A DNA stretch of 64,000 nt from Liolophura sinensis (GCF_032854445.1 NC_088306.1:26633764-26697763), one strand, 5' to 3'; counted from the stretch's first letter, positions 42,069-53,628 are shown. The notes: generated by a model not told the origin, from the letters alone. Translations and numbers: made by a program.

Positions 42069-42359
42069 AATCTCTGGCGATCTACATTGTGATCAACCAC
42101 CAAGACGCCGCTGTTATCCTTATGTACATATCTATCGAGTACATGGTATTTAACAACACATATGGCGCTGGTTTCCAAGTACAACCGTTTATCTTGTAGA
42201 CAGCCTTAAAACAGGTCAACATGTCATGTGTAACATCATACATGGCGTCTCTTGTAGTATGAGATCCTTACATATTAACGGAAAGGACATAATCGCCCAT
42301 TATGTTTGAATCACAATCTATTCGGTTAGGGTCTGTAACGCTCGTCACTTTGGAACTGT

Positions 42360-42745
42360 ATCTAATACCGCTAAACCTGGCGCTAGGGGCCGTAAAGGAA
42401 GTAATGCTCATTATATCTGCATGATGTCTTTATGGACAGTTGCAATGAAAGCGCGACTGAGATACCTTGTTTAATTGTTATTTGACATGGAACTCATATA
42501 TGGACTACGAATTTGAAGTTCAATATGGTATTGCCTGGAATATCCACTGTCTGCCCGGCATCATTGAAAACAGATGACCGCTTCTCTCTTGTGTGTTACC
42601 GGCTTTATTTCCTATTTGTATAATTTCTTACATACCTTTGTCTTTGGGAGATAGAGTTAAACGTTGTTTTGGAAATTGTTTTTGCGATTATCGACTTGCA
42701 ACGGCCTTTACGGACTACGAATGGTATATGAATGTCGGACATGAA
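42360..42745 (+). repeat. 3'-flank repeat of the lectin family, no coding exon
   Basis: From GACAGTTGCAATGAAAGC at about 42433 to GGTATATGAATGTCGG at about 42723. It is about 85-90% identical by eye to the reverse complement of 45485-45715 over the first 180 bp, and its second part matches 35155-35245. Confidence 0.6.
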
Positions 42746-44605
42746 GCTTATTTTCAAGGTCGAAAAATATCCACACCACATGCTCATTTTTGATGAAACC
42801 ATCACAAAACACAGGTTTCGAATCGAACAAGGTGGTCCATAGTAGATTTACCTTGAGGAAAACCACACGGTATATTAGAGAATAACTTTTTGGTTTCAAG
42901 AAACCAAACAAATCCACGATTTAGCATCCGTTCCATACCTTTACAGACACAGCTGGTAAGAGCTATGGGACGGCAATAAGACGGATCAGTATGATTCTTA
43001 CCCGGTTTCGAAACTGGGACAGTACACGCCTCCCTCCATGAATGTGGAAAATTAACAGTTATGCAAATATTATTCAGGAAGTCCAAGAGAGTCTAAAATG
43101 GCTGAGGTGGTAAATGGTTCAGAAACCTATAATATACATTATCAGGACCACAGGCAGGATCGTGTGTCTTTTTAATGCAGTTTTTAGTTTATCGATATTA
43201 AAAGAACGATTATAATCTTCTAAATTGTTAGAAGTAAATGGCAATTGAACTTTGTCCTTCTGGCTTTAATATGTTCAAAGTCTGGAGTAAAACTCCCAGA
43301 AGAAGATTTCTTAAAAATTGTCTCAGCTAATTTATTAGCTATGTTGGATGAAGAAGTCAATACAATATCTCCAATGCTGGAATTTTGCTTTATTACTTTT
43401 TGTCCTGAAGTTTCTGAACCATGTTACAGACTTTACGTATGGCTGTGTTTGATGTAATGGATGACACAAAGTTCCACCAGCAAGATTGTCTCTTGGACTT
43501 AAGTAATCGACGAGCTTTAGCTATTATTACTGACCCGTATGGGGTTATGGGAATTCAAATCTTCCATTATTATAAAGATTTTGGTAATTGTTCTTTTAAA
43601 TTATGTAACCTGAAAGCTGACAAAGAAATGTTTGGAGTTTGCACTAAACATAATGTGATTGAGGGGCCTCCGTGGCTCAGTTGGTTAGCGCGCTATCACA
43701 GCGTAATGGCCCAGTAGTCTCTTACCAATGCGGTCGCTGTGAGTTCAAGTCCAGCTCATGCCGCTTTCCTCTCTGGCCTTAAGTGGGAAGGTCTGCCAGC
43801 GTCCTGCGCGGATGGTCGTGGGTTTCCCCCGGGCTCTGCCCGGTTTCCACCCACCATAATGCTGGCCGCCGTTGTAGAAGTGAAATATTCTTTAGTATGG
43901 CGTAAAACACCAATCAAATAAATAAATCATAATGTGATTGTTTCAGACAATGAAACACGGACTGGCACAGCGTGAAGCTCTGTATCTAGAACAAAAATGC
44001 TGTGAATAGTCTTGTTATTTATGAAGGTAAAAGAGCCGCTTGCAGCTCGTTTTTTTTCATCTGAATTAGTGCTGTGTAATGAATAATTTTTGAGAGTTAA
44101 TTTTTTAAAAATTTTTTCGGATGTCTTCAAGTGAGTTTCTTGAAGACAAAGGGCAATAGGATTTAATGATTGAACTAGCCGTGTTATGTCAATAAAACTT
44201 ACCTGAAGACCTCGACAATTCCAATGTATAATTTTGTCATATAGAGACATTACGGAGGGAGGCGTATAGGAGATTTATCTTTGTGTTTGGACAATTCCTT
44301 GCAGATCGGCTGGAACATCTCCCAGGTGCGGGTGATGCATCCATCACATCTGCATCTGATGTTAAAGGACGAACGTCCTGCAACAATCCAAATTTATTAA
44401 ACAGGATAGGATCCCGAGTGGACTTAGTGGGACGCTCTTTGGATCCACTGGGTTTATTACTTTAATTATTAGTTTGTTGAGGTTTGTTTTTTTGGACTTG
44501 TTTTGGTCATTATTTTTAGGGGGATTTGGTTCAGGTTTATCCGTTTGATTGGTACTATTTACTGGTTTTATTTGTTCTTTTAAAATAGTCTGAGTTGAGT
44601 ATCTG
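42746..44605 (-). pseudogene. RNase H-type LINE: ORF1 end, endonuclease and RT N-terminal half
   Basis: Minus strand, 5' to 3': the end of ORF1 (44600-44250, DASPAPGR-like), then ORF2 starting at MSLYDKIIHWNCRGLQ (44250) with LNPIALCLQETHL, an AP-endonuclease start; after an inserted SINE, a poorly kept endonuclease region; then 43086-42745 with SKPGKNHTDPSYCRPIALTS, MDHLVRFET and IFFDLENK, the RT fingers. The RT is interrupted at about 42745 by the block 41290-42745 and resumes at 41285. Dead. Confidence 0.7.
43662..43927 (+). mobile_element. SINE, family A, full length, young insertion
   Basis: From AGGGGCCTCCGTGGCTCAG to AAATAAATAAAT. CATAATGTGATTG flanks it on both sides (43649-43661 and 43928-43940), a perfect 13-bp duplication. 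It interrupts the endonuclease part of the LINE. Confidence 0.95.
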
Positions 44606-44611
44606 GTACAC

Positions 44612-45450
44612 ATACCCAATGCTGCTATCTGCTATCTTCCAGACTTTTACTCCATATTTATAAGGCTTTGCCGGTAAGTACTGTCGATACGAAACTCGCG
44701 CACGGAAATGAATCAACGCCTCATTTATCGTGACACTTTTGTGTGGTCGATAGTTTTCCACTAACCATCTCTGCTGAATACTAGATGTATATTTTGTAAT
44801 TGTTCACAGCTCCCCTGGCTGGATTCGTAAGAGAATCATTGGGGAGTAAGTACTGCAAAGATTTTGTCGAATCTGTCTCTAGTGATGATGATTGCTATGA
44901 AGGGTACTTTAAGAGTTGATCAGTTGAGAAATACTGCTTGTATGTAGCCAACTGTATGATGGACATAACCACATGGATACCCATAAACGTTTTCATTTCA
45001 GGCGTTGTCACAGGAATCGATTTGCTGACAGATTTTTTCTCAATACACTGCCTGCCATTTAGGTTGGTCTGATCCACCAAAATGTGGTATAATTCTTCAG
45101 TGAATATGAGATTGAAAAAATCAAGCCCTGTACTATCATTTGGTAGCGCATTTATAGGCCCCTCCATCTGGGTGAAGTCGCTGACAGCCTTTTCCAGCCT
45201 ACCACTCCATCAGACGGGCTCTACCACAGGCGTTGTTGTTGTTCTGTTGCCTATCGTATTTCCGCCGGTTAGCGGCCGCAGGTCTGACAGAGGGAAGTCA
45301 TTGTCGTCAAATTCACTTTATAATACGCTTACATCTGATTCAGTGTCACATTTCCTGTCAGCAGATTGTCTATCATCGGTTGTTAAGCCTAAACCAAGCC
45401 ATGTTGACACTCAAGATTTTAAGTTTTTGTACGTTTTTTAATGTCCCGTC
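44612..45450 (-). pseudogene. piggyBac-type transposase fragment
   Basis: Minus strand: 45167 downward reads TGLDFFNLIFTEELYHILVD, QTNLNGRQ and VTTPEMKTFMGIHVVMSIIQ, then in another frame (44770-44620) KSVTINEALIHFRARVSYRQ, YLPAKPYKYGVKVWKIADSS and GY. This is the order of the piggyBac (DDE_Tnp_1_7) domain. A deletion separates the two blocks and the C-terminal half is missing. No TTAA-flanked ends were recognised. Confidence 0.7.
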
Positions 45451-45484
45451 GGCGCCTTTTTTTAAAGAAAGATGAATCTTTGAG

Positions 45485-45715
45485 GCCGGCTTTTGTTCAG
45501 TCCTGTTTATGACAAAATTACACAGACAAGAGAGAAGCAGTCATCAGTTTTCAATGATGCCCGGCAGACAGTGGATATTCCAGGCATGAATTCAATATCA
45601 AAGTTCAAATTCGTAGTCCATGAATGAGTTCCATGTCAAATAACAATTAAACAAGGTATTTCAGTCGCGCTTTGATTGTAACTGTTCATAAAGGCATCAT
45701 GCAGACCAACTTTAT
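45485..45715 (-). repeat. 3'-flank repeat of the lectin family, reverse copy
   Basis: Its reverse complement matches 42425-42610 closely, starting GAACAGTTACAATCAAAG. It separates the piggyBac fragment from the next LINE piece. Confidence 0.65.
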
Positions 45716-46430
45716 AAAAGTTTGGACAGGATCCGAGTGGCCTTAGGGCGACGCTCTGTCGAGCCACAGGGTTAACTAAGTTTTGATTTATTGCATTTTC
45801 CATATTAACGATGGTAGAAGTTGGTAATTTGTTTTTCATATTGGGAACTTCCACTGGTGATGTCTGAGCAGATACTGTGACAAGTATTTTAGAGGAGGAA
45901 ATCTTTACGGGTGGTATATGCCATTGGGCCAAGTCAGGGTATTCTGGGTTCCCACGGAGGTGAACACATTCTTCGCTACATTGGCATAGGATGTCTTGAA
46001 AGAATTAACAGAAGCAGTCAGTCTCCATGCTTCTTGATATGAAATGTTCTGTTTCACTTTAACACTGATTATTTGTTTTTGTTTTTGAAAAAATTGGGCA
46101 CTCACGAGAAGAAGCCATGTGACCTCCGTTACAACTGAAACACTTCACAATGTTCTTGATATCAAAGTAACGATGCAGTACAATCAAGAATCATTTTTCC
46201 TTTTTAGCGCCACTTCTGGAAGTGTACTGAGAAGAATGCGTGGTAAGTGTGATGGAAGCATTAGAGGAAAAATTGATAAAAACATAACAAAAAGAGAAAA
46301 AGAATTCATAGCGCCGTATTTCCCACCCGATTTCTTGCTCATTCTCGAGCAGATCGAGTCTAAAACTTGGAGCACGTTCGCTTGGGACAAGAAATTGACT
46401 CGAGTTGCAGCCTAATTCCAATCGAACGAC
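45716..46430 (-). pseudogene. RNase H-type LINE: ORF1 fragment with a zinc knuckle
   Basis: Minus strand: near 46160-46090 reads DIKNIVKCFSCNGGHMASSR followed by EC, a CCHC-like zinc knuckle typical of LINE ORF1 proteins. It continues with KVKQNISYQEAWRLT, FKTSYANVAKNVF and a WPNGIYHP end. The stretch 45716-45790 overlaps in content with 44385-44460, so this is a second LINE copy rather than the missing front of the first. Confidence 0.6.
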
Positions 46431-46931
46431 GATTGTTGTAACACAGGTAAAGTTCTCCCTTTCCGATCAGCTGCGAGAAGCACACGCGTTTCTATCACGT
46501 GACTGCCTTACAGATCTTCCGGAAGAAGCGGTTTGCAAAGCTTTTATTGGTAAGATTTCTCTGAAATTTAAATTATGACAGGTTTATCAGTTTACGTCAG
46601 TATTTTTTGTGTAAGGTCTTCGCGAATGGCGTCATTGTGTGTATAAGTGCCTGAAATTTATCGCCAGTCAGTAGTTAACGAGGGCTTTAACGCTGTACGT
46701 AGTGGTTGTTGTTGTTGTACAATACTGTAAAGCCTAGGACCGACTAGGGGACAACGTGCACGGCCATGAATTCATTTAGTCAAACATTGACATGCCTCGT
46801 TGACCTCGGACCGGTTTAAGGGATCGAAGTGTTGAAGCTGATGATTATCATGTTCGTTGTATGAACGATGTCAGAACTTGCAACATTACTGTTAAAACTG
46901 GAGCATTTCCCATCTCATTCTTAATATGGCC
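46431..46931. other. No feature recognised
   Basis: No open frame with a recognisable domain. Could be LINE 5' UTR or unrelated sequence. Confidence 0.4.
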
Positions 46932-47395
46932 ACAGACCCCCATTAGTTTTCCATAAGCGACAATGTTAACGTTTAGCGCTGTAGCTCAGTCCCAAACATT
47001 CCGAGGCCAATAAGCTTTGGTGCATACCTGGCCCAGCCTGAGAGAAAGAAGCTGTAAAAATCTTGACATAGGTTGACCGTCAAAATCTGGACCTTTACAT
47101 GCCGGCAGCTGGGAGGGGTGCCTAGCAACGCCAAGGGGACGTCACTCGCAGCCTCATCACCACCTGTCTCCTTGTGTCCTCTCGCCCAGAATTTCAAACT
47201 TTCACCATTAAAACTCATACCTGCCCAAAGCTTAGACAATTTCCATCATTTTGATACCAAGCCTGCACTTGTACACCAAAAACGGCAGGCTGGCAGCAAA
47301 AAAAGACTTTACACCCTAAAATACACAGAACTACAATCGTCCCTACTGAAAAACGGAAGTTGTAATGGGGGTCTGTGTCCTATCACACCAGGCAA
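46932..47395 (+). repeat. 460-bp unit with short inverted ends (copy 2)
   Basis: Runs from CACAGACCCCCATTAG to GTAATGGGGGTCTGTG. It differs from 49790-50218 at about three positions over the shared part, so the two are about 99% alike, while copy 1 (7796-8240) is more diverged. Confidence 0.8.
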
Positions 47396-47689
47396 CTTTT
47401 TTTAAAATCAATAATTTTTGCACCACATAATGCTTACTACCTCTAAACCTCACACATAAAGTTACAGCTTGATACATGCAAAAACTTTTGAGTAGGAGGA
47501 ATTTAACTTGGGGTGCCCCTATCTTGAAAATGTGTCTGTTTGTCCGTCCTCAAGCACGAAGTTCAAAGCTCTGTAGTGCGCATACCGTTCAAAATATCTT
47601 AACCAGGTCAAATGTTTTGGAAAGCTGGTATGTATATCTACAGGAAAAATGAAAAAATTCCAATGACAAAGTATTTTACATTTTCCATT
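47396..47689. other. Junction between repeat unit and element core
   Basis: Sequence with no counterpart in the 3.9-9.5 kb element. No gene. Confidence 0.4.
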
Positions 47690-49789
47690 GACAAACATTT
47701 AGAAAATTATGGATTTTCAAGTAGATTTTCTTGTTTACAGCAGTGTTAAGAAAATACTTAAAAGCCAAAAGTGTCAAAATATATATCAAAAGACAGGTAA
47801 TTTATCTGACAATTCACTTACAAAATATAGGACATACCTTTTAGCAACTTTGTGCAAAATTTGACTTAAAGTGATACAGGTGGGTAGCAAAGCGGAGTTT
47901 CAAAATTCCAGAAAAGTACATTTTGATCACCATCAAAGTAAACATATGCATCCAAATTGATATAGAAATGCTCATAGGCAGAGTTTCCATGGATAGGGCT
48001 AAAGAAAAGACTAGTATCCCTTTTACATAGTGATTCACATGATAAAACCCTTTAAAAGATCACCCACTCCCCCCCCCCCCCCACACACACACACTACCCC
48101 CCTTTCCCGTCTCCCCCATGGCTGCCATTGGTTGGCTGGCTTACCTCAACTCACAGTGCAAAAGAATCCCCCCACCTGTGTTGTTGCCTCAGACTAAATT
48201 AATACTTTCCACATAACAAACACCAAAGTGTGACACTGGCATCTACAAGAGATAAGTAGAGGGGAGAAATATGAATTTGCCACTTACAAAAATAAAGCCA
48301 CACAGTACATGCACATTGGTCATTCAGACAGTCAGCAAGGCAACCCTCCCAAGACATGTTGAAGGGACCCAAGAAGAGGGGAAAAGCTATACTTTTTAAC
48401 CTGTAACAACACAGAAATCCTCAAATAATCAGTGAGAAATTACATCCGTAATCAGGTTCCACACTGGGTGTTCCTGGGTGGGCATGAGGAATGGACATTC
48501 AAACTGTCCGTACATATATGAGAAACCTGTGACGTTTCCCCGGTTGGGGGGGGGGGGGTCTGGAGGGGTATGTGTCATGGTGTAGTACCGGACCAATGAC
48601 GGGGATTCTAGGTCGGCCAAGGGAGTGGAAGACTGCATCCGAATGGTCAGGCCTTTGAGGAAGCTGAACGGCTAGCAGACCCCACTCACCTAGGTAGATC
48701 CCAGTTCAATATATGCATAAACCAGGCAAAGTTCACTGACGCCATGTTTGGGAGACAAGATCTAAAGAGGGAAACCAAGACAAAAGCTCAATAGGTATTA
48801 AACTAGGATGTGAAAGACATATGTAGCTGTCTAATTTCTAACTTGTGTGTGAGGACATTGGAAACATAAAAAAAATCCCAGTTGCCCAGGGAGGTGGATG
48901 CCACCGCGTACTATGTTCTGGTGGAAAAACAGACACCTGGTGGGGCAGAGACTCATTTTCACAAGGGCAATATTCCAACAGATCACACTCACATGTATGC
49001 TAGAAACTTGAAATTGATCATTTTTGTTCCAACGCCACACATACTGTGTGAGTGCACATGTAACTTGTCAGAGGAATGAATATACACATGCAATGAAAAC
49101 TACATGCCTACAGTGGTTTATTTTTAAGTTTAAAGAGGAAAATTTACCTTGTCCACTTCAAGTCTATGCCCAAAACAGCAGACAGTGTTCCAGCAGAGAT
49201 GCCTGTTTTTAATGTTTTGTGACCTGCAGGATGATTTGAAGCACATTTACCTAGTGTGTGGTGGCACACATGGGAGGAACCTGACTTGGTTTGTAAATTA
49301 AATGCACACTGGCCCTCTCTACTACTCTAGCCAAGTAAATTAATCTGCTGATGTGTTTTTATCCACCTGTGTGAGGCTGGGCCCTTATATGTGATGCAAG
49401 GCCTTATTGACCATCCTTAATCACACCACCCTATCTATCAGCCACATACTCCAATTTCACTCGCAGCACTCAAATTTTGCATTATTTATCAAATGTCAGC
49501 CCCATAAGAGACATTTTAAAAACCAGGAACAATGAAACATTGTCTGTGTTTGTTCCAGTCTGTTTATACTCCTGTACTACCCTTAACCACAGAGCGTTTT
49601 AGCCGATTTTTAGACAAAATGGATATGTGGGGAAAATATAGAATTAAAAAGCTTTAAAACTGCTCAATCAAGTTCCATGTCAATGCAAACCACATCGCAG
49701 ATGTACCCACCAAATATTATCAGGCTGCTGCGAAATCTGAGCACACAGTGACATATTACATGTTTTGGCACAAGTGGACAGATCAGGCC
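47690..49789 (+). mobile_element. Mutator-like element, second internal copy, decayed
   Basis: Collinear with 4650-7790. 47760-48190 matches 4690-5070 (GACTAGTATCCCT and the C-rich run at 48064-48110), 48290-48430 matches 5170-5325, 48560-48840 matches 6080-6340 (GGCCAAGGGAGTGGAAGA, CCTAGGTAGATCCCAGTTCA), 48850-49080 matches the start of the transposase C-terminal part, and 49680-49790 matches 7700-7800. The transposase is much more deleted than in copy 1 and no inverted terminal repeats of the 3.9-kb type were found. Confidence 0.65.
49150..49290 (-). pseudogene. Relic of the His-Me-finger endonuclease-like frame
   Basis: On the minus strand CATGTGTGCCACCACACAC and the following bases align with the SHVCHNTRC-coding part of 7127-7513. 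The frame is broken soon after. Its presence at the same place in a second copy shows the endonuclease region belongs to the element family. Confidence 0.5.
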
Positions 49790-50218
49790 ACAGACCCCCA
49801 ATGTTAACGTTTAGCACTGTAGCTCAGTCCCAAATATTCCGAGGCCAATAAGCTTTGGTGCATACCTGGCCCAGCCTGAGAGAAAGAAGCTGTAAAAATC
49901 TTGACATAGGTTGACCGTCAAAATCTGGACCTTTACATGCCGGCAGCTGGGAGGGGTGCCTAGCAACGCCAAGGGGACGTCACTCGCAGCCTCATCACCA
50001 CCTGTCTCCTTGTGTCCTCTCGCCCAGAATTTCAAACTTTCACCATTAAAACTCATACCTGCCCAAAGCTTAGACAATTTCCATCATTTTGATACCAAGC
50101 ATGCACTTGTACACCAAAAACGGCAGGCTGGCAGCAAAAAAAGACTTTACACCCTAAAATACACAGAACTACAATCGTCCCTACTGAAAAACGGAAGTTG
50201 TAATGGGGGTCTGTGTCC
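49790..50218 (+). repeat. 430-bp unit with short inverted ends (copy 3)
   Basis: Starts CACAGACCCCCAATG, lacking about 19 bp present in copy 2 after the terminal C run, and ends AATGGGGGTCTGTG. Located where copy 1 lies in the first element. Confidence 0.8.
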
Positions 50219-50689
50219 ATATGTGTAATTTTAATGGCTGCACATTGAACACGATTACAATTTACATCCTCGCTGGGTGAGCTTCTTACACATTTCTGTT
50301 ATCAGCTAGGAATAACTTTTCTTGGAAATAATATGCGTGCTTCATATAATATACACGGACGACAAGACATAAAATAAGTTTTTGACGAACAAACCGAAAT
50401 TCTTGAAAGCTCAGACTTATGTGGTTGCATTTTTTCAGATATGCAAAAAAGGACAGTTATTTGAAAACACTAAAACTGACATTTCCTGATAGTACATCTG
50501 CCAATATGTCAGTTGATCTGCAAACGCTTCAAAGGATGGAGAATGGTGACAAGGCCTGGATAGAAAAAAAATGTAAAAAACATAAAAGCTGCAAACGTAC
50601 CCACAAATTATCTCCAGAGCATCGAGTATGACACAGTTTTATGTGGATTCACAAGAATCCGAGGCTGTGCCTAGCCCTTCACAGCTAAC
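50219..50689. other. No recognised gene
   Basis: The plus frame 50419-50631 (70 codons, Lys-rich end KKCKKHKSCKRTHKLS) has no recognisable domain. It may be an upstream part of the Myb/SANT-like gene. Confidence 0.35.
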
Positions 50690-51325
50690 CACGTCAAGTT
50701 CATCAAACCAACTCCCGAAAAATTGGACAAAGGCAGAGGGACAAAGGCAGAGTCAAAGCTGCTATTGTACACAAGGATGTCAATGGAGCCACAGTTCAAT
50801 GGTCAGATTCCACACAAGGTGATATGGACAAAAATTAAGACTATACTTGATCAAGCGGGCATTTCGGTTAATGTTGATCAGTGCATCAACAAATTCAAAC
50901 CATTAAAACGTGAGTGGAGAAATTGTGTTGATCACAACAATAAAACCGGGAATGTTCCCATTGTTGGAAGATTTCAACGAAATTTATGGCTGTAAAGATG
51001 TAAATCTGCAACGAAACCAGCTTTCACACAAGCTCTGACAAATCCCCTAGTCCACCTTTGCCTTGAGATGTTTCACCTACTGCCTCACCGCAGCACTCAA
51101 GTCCCCCCAATACCATTTCTGAGGATGCCTTTAAAGAAGTAACCAAGCAACCACATACCAAAAGAAAAAACTTTCACCCAGAGAAAAACCGAAATCTGTC
51201 ACAATGAAGTGGCTAGGAGGATACGAAAACAGACGTGCTATAGAAAAGAAAAGCAAATCGCCTTAATGGAAAGGATGCACGTTGATAAAATGAAAGCACT
51301 TAGACAGGCTTTTGTCGGTCAATGA
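50690..51325 (+). pseudogene. Myb/SANT-like DNA-binding protein, frameshifted
   Basis: The start is SNQLPKNWTKAEG in one frame, then (shift near 50740) LLLYTRMSMEPQFNG, KVIWTKIKTIL, QAGISVNVDQCINKFKPLKR and EWRNCVDHNNKTGN in the next. This is the trihelix-like Myb/SANT domain with its Trp spacing. A basic C-terminal helix (HNEVARRIRKQ, RKEKQIALMERMHVDKMKAL) follows after further frame changes. Such genes often travel with Harbinger-type transposons; no Harbinger transposase is seen here. Two or more frameshifts mark it as dead or mis-sequenced. Confidence 0.6.
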
Positions 51326-52160
51326 GAAAAGTTAGGAGTACAGAGATCACATTATCAAGTCCATCCATTTTTGTCTCTTTCCTTTCATCTGCTGGTCCTA
51401 TATTTTCACCACTACTTTGTGTCAGTTTGAAAGTTTTCTCGTTGATCATAGTTTGAAGGGAACTGTAGTGGAGGTGTGTATTTTAAATGAGATTTCCAAA
51501 AGTAATTATTATATTATTTGTTTTTCCAGACTGTGATAGTAACAGTTATTTATTCTTTATTTGACAGTGCTGGATGTGATGAGAAGTCAACCAGTGGGCC
51601 ATGATCATTGTTCTTCGTTGTAATTGCATTCGAGAGTTGCTGTTGTTAAGTTTCGAAGGCTATTTTTTCAAGCACTTGTCTTAATTAGTTTCGGTAAAAC
51701 CCAAGTGGCCATTTTGTTACTTAATATTAATGCGATTAGTTTTAAAGTACATGTTATTGTAACTACTCAAGCAACCAGATATTTGATTTAAGAAACAACC
51801 AGCACTCAACAAATTGAATTGGCTATGATATGCTATAATATGTTTCATACATGCACTTTACCCTTTAACCTGGTTAAACGCGTTTTTGTCCACCCAAACA
51901 GTAATTAAGTAGCACAGACTTGGTATACAGTCGCAGTCGTAGAGTAATGCATAGTATCCCTCATGACATGGAATGACACGTTTTTTTTCCAATATGTTTA
52001 TTTGATTAATCTCGTCAGAACTGATCGCGATTGCATTCTATACCATGTCTCTATTTTTCTGTATCTTTTCTCAAACAAATCATTTATGAAGGATTTCACA
52101 ACGATAGTTGATGACAAATTCCCTTATCTCAGTGTAAATATCACACTTTTCCTTTCACGT

Positions 52161-52200
<40 letters not shown>

Positions 52201-52259
52201 TGTAATGTTACTTTTTTGGATATTTGTAAATACACTACTAACTTAATATTATGTTTTTG
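51326..52259. other. No gene; one TA microsatellite
   Basis: AT-rich sequence. A (TA)n run of 34 bp lies at 52163-52196. Confidence 0.6.
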
Positions 52260-52692
52260 TAATGGTTCAATTTCTACTGCATATAAATAACATCTGTAAG
52301 AAAGATTTATTTTGTGAATATTATCAAATGTATTCGTTTGCACTCCCCGTTTTGTATGTTTATGTTGAAAAAAATTATCGAGCATGTGCTTTTATGTCTG
52401 GCAAAGTTCAATGTATACCTGCCATGGATAACTTAAGCCAGTATAGGGTGGCTATTGGGTCCTGGTTCAATTGTTTATGTTTTAAGCAATATCAACACCT
52501 TCTTAAGTATTTTACATTATTTGCTGATATGAAACCTACCTTCATTGTATTAACTTCTTACTCTGGTATTCTGGCACTGTGTGCTTTAAGTGCCCTGTGT
52601 AATTGTAACTACTCCCTAATTGTATATATGATCCTTTTGCTGAAATGTGGGGATGAAAACAAAGTATTCCAGGGCCATCCCATTGCAATAAC

Positions 52693-53628
52693 TTGTCGTG
52701 TTGTCACATTAACGCAAGGAGTTTACTTGCTCAAGGCGATGGCAAGCTTTCCTCGTACTTCAAAGTAGATGAGATATCAAATGTTCTATCTCACAAATAT
52801 GACTATGACTTTATCTGTGTTAGTGAAACCTGGCTAAGTTGTGAAATTTCAGACGACTTAATAAATATTGATGGGTATTTTATAGAAAGAAAAGATAGGA
52901 ATAGACATGGAAGAGGAGTAGCTATTTACTGTAAAACATGTACTAATGTCACTCAACGAAAAGATTTGGAAAATGAAAACGAAATGGTGTGGATCAATGT
53001 GGATTATAACGAAAAACATGTTTTTATTGCTGTCCGTTATCGCCCGCCCAATAAATCTGCTAATGAACGGGAGGTTTTCATTTATAACCTACATGATTCT
53101 ATCACATCTGTTTTAACAGAAAATCCAGACATACTATTAATTTTGAGAGACTTCAATGACAAATGTATCAAGTGGCACGACTTCCACGTCAAGAGTGAAC
53201 TAAAAATGAGTTTGTATGACGTGATCACGGGAAACAACCCCTTTCAGCTTATCGATAAACCCACTAGGTATACCGACGAAAGTGGTTATATATTAGACCT
53301 AATCATTACTGACAGTATTGGATATATAGATGACTATGGTGTGGCGGCACCACTTGCCAATCTTGACCACTGCACTATCTATTGTACATTACAAATAACC
53401 CGATATGACAGACCTAAGACTTGCAAAAGGCATGTTTGGGATTACACATGTGCCGACTTAGTTGGTTTATGTCATCTCCTATCTGGTACACCATGGGATG
53501 CAATAGATGAAATCTTTGCTGACATTAATGACAAAGTTTATGTTCGGAATAAATTATTCCTATCATGTTGTAACGAATGTATACCAAACAAACCGTCACA
53601 ATTCGCCCTCGTGACAAACCCTGGATGA
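52693..53628 (+). CDS. LINE ORF2 endonuclease domain (open frame)
   Basis: One open frame of about 311 codons with CHINARSLL, FICVSETWLS, GRGVAIYCK, AVRYRPPN, LLILRDFND, LDLIITDS and NLDHCTIYC. These are the motifs of apurinic-type LINE endonucleases that nick target DNA. The normally conserved Gly of the GDFN motif is Arg (LRDFND), and the usual SDH near the end reads LDH, so activity is doubtful. The frame ends early at 53626-53628; linker and RT follow in other frames. Confidence 0.7.
   Translation: MSCCHINARSLLAQGDGKLSSYFKVDEISNVLSHKYDYDFICVSETWLSCEISDDLINIDGYFIERKDRNRHGRGVAIYCKTCTNVTQRKDLENENEMVWINVDYNEKHVFIAVRYRPPNKSANEREVFIYNLHDSITSVLTENPDILLILRDFNDKCIKWHDFHVKSELKMSLYDVITGNNPFQLIDKPTRYTDESGYILDLIITDSIGYIDDYGVAAPLANLDHCTIYCTLQITRYDRPKTCKRHVWDYTCADLVGLCHLLSGTPWDAIDEIFADINDKVYVRNKLFLSCCNECIPNKPSQFALVTNPG

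Noticed and set aside
46932-50218. An LTR retrotransposon with the 460-bp units as LTRs
   Set aside because: The interior is a Mutator-like DNA transposon remnant, the units have CAGACCCC inverted ends rather than TG...CA, and a single unit also lies inside the first element.
52155-52385. Minus-strand frame ending in repeated Ile-Tyr
   Set aside because: The repetitive end is the (TA)n microsatellite and the rest has no domain.
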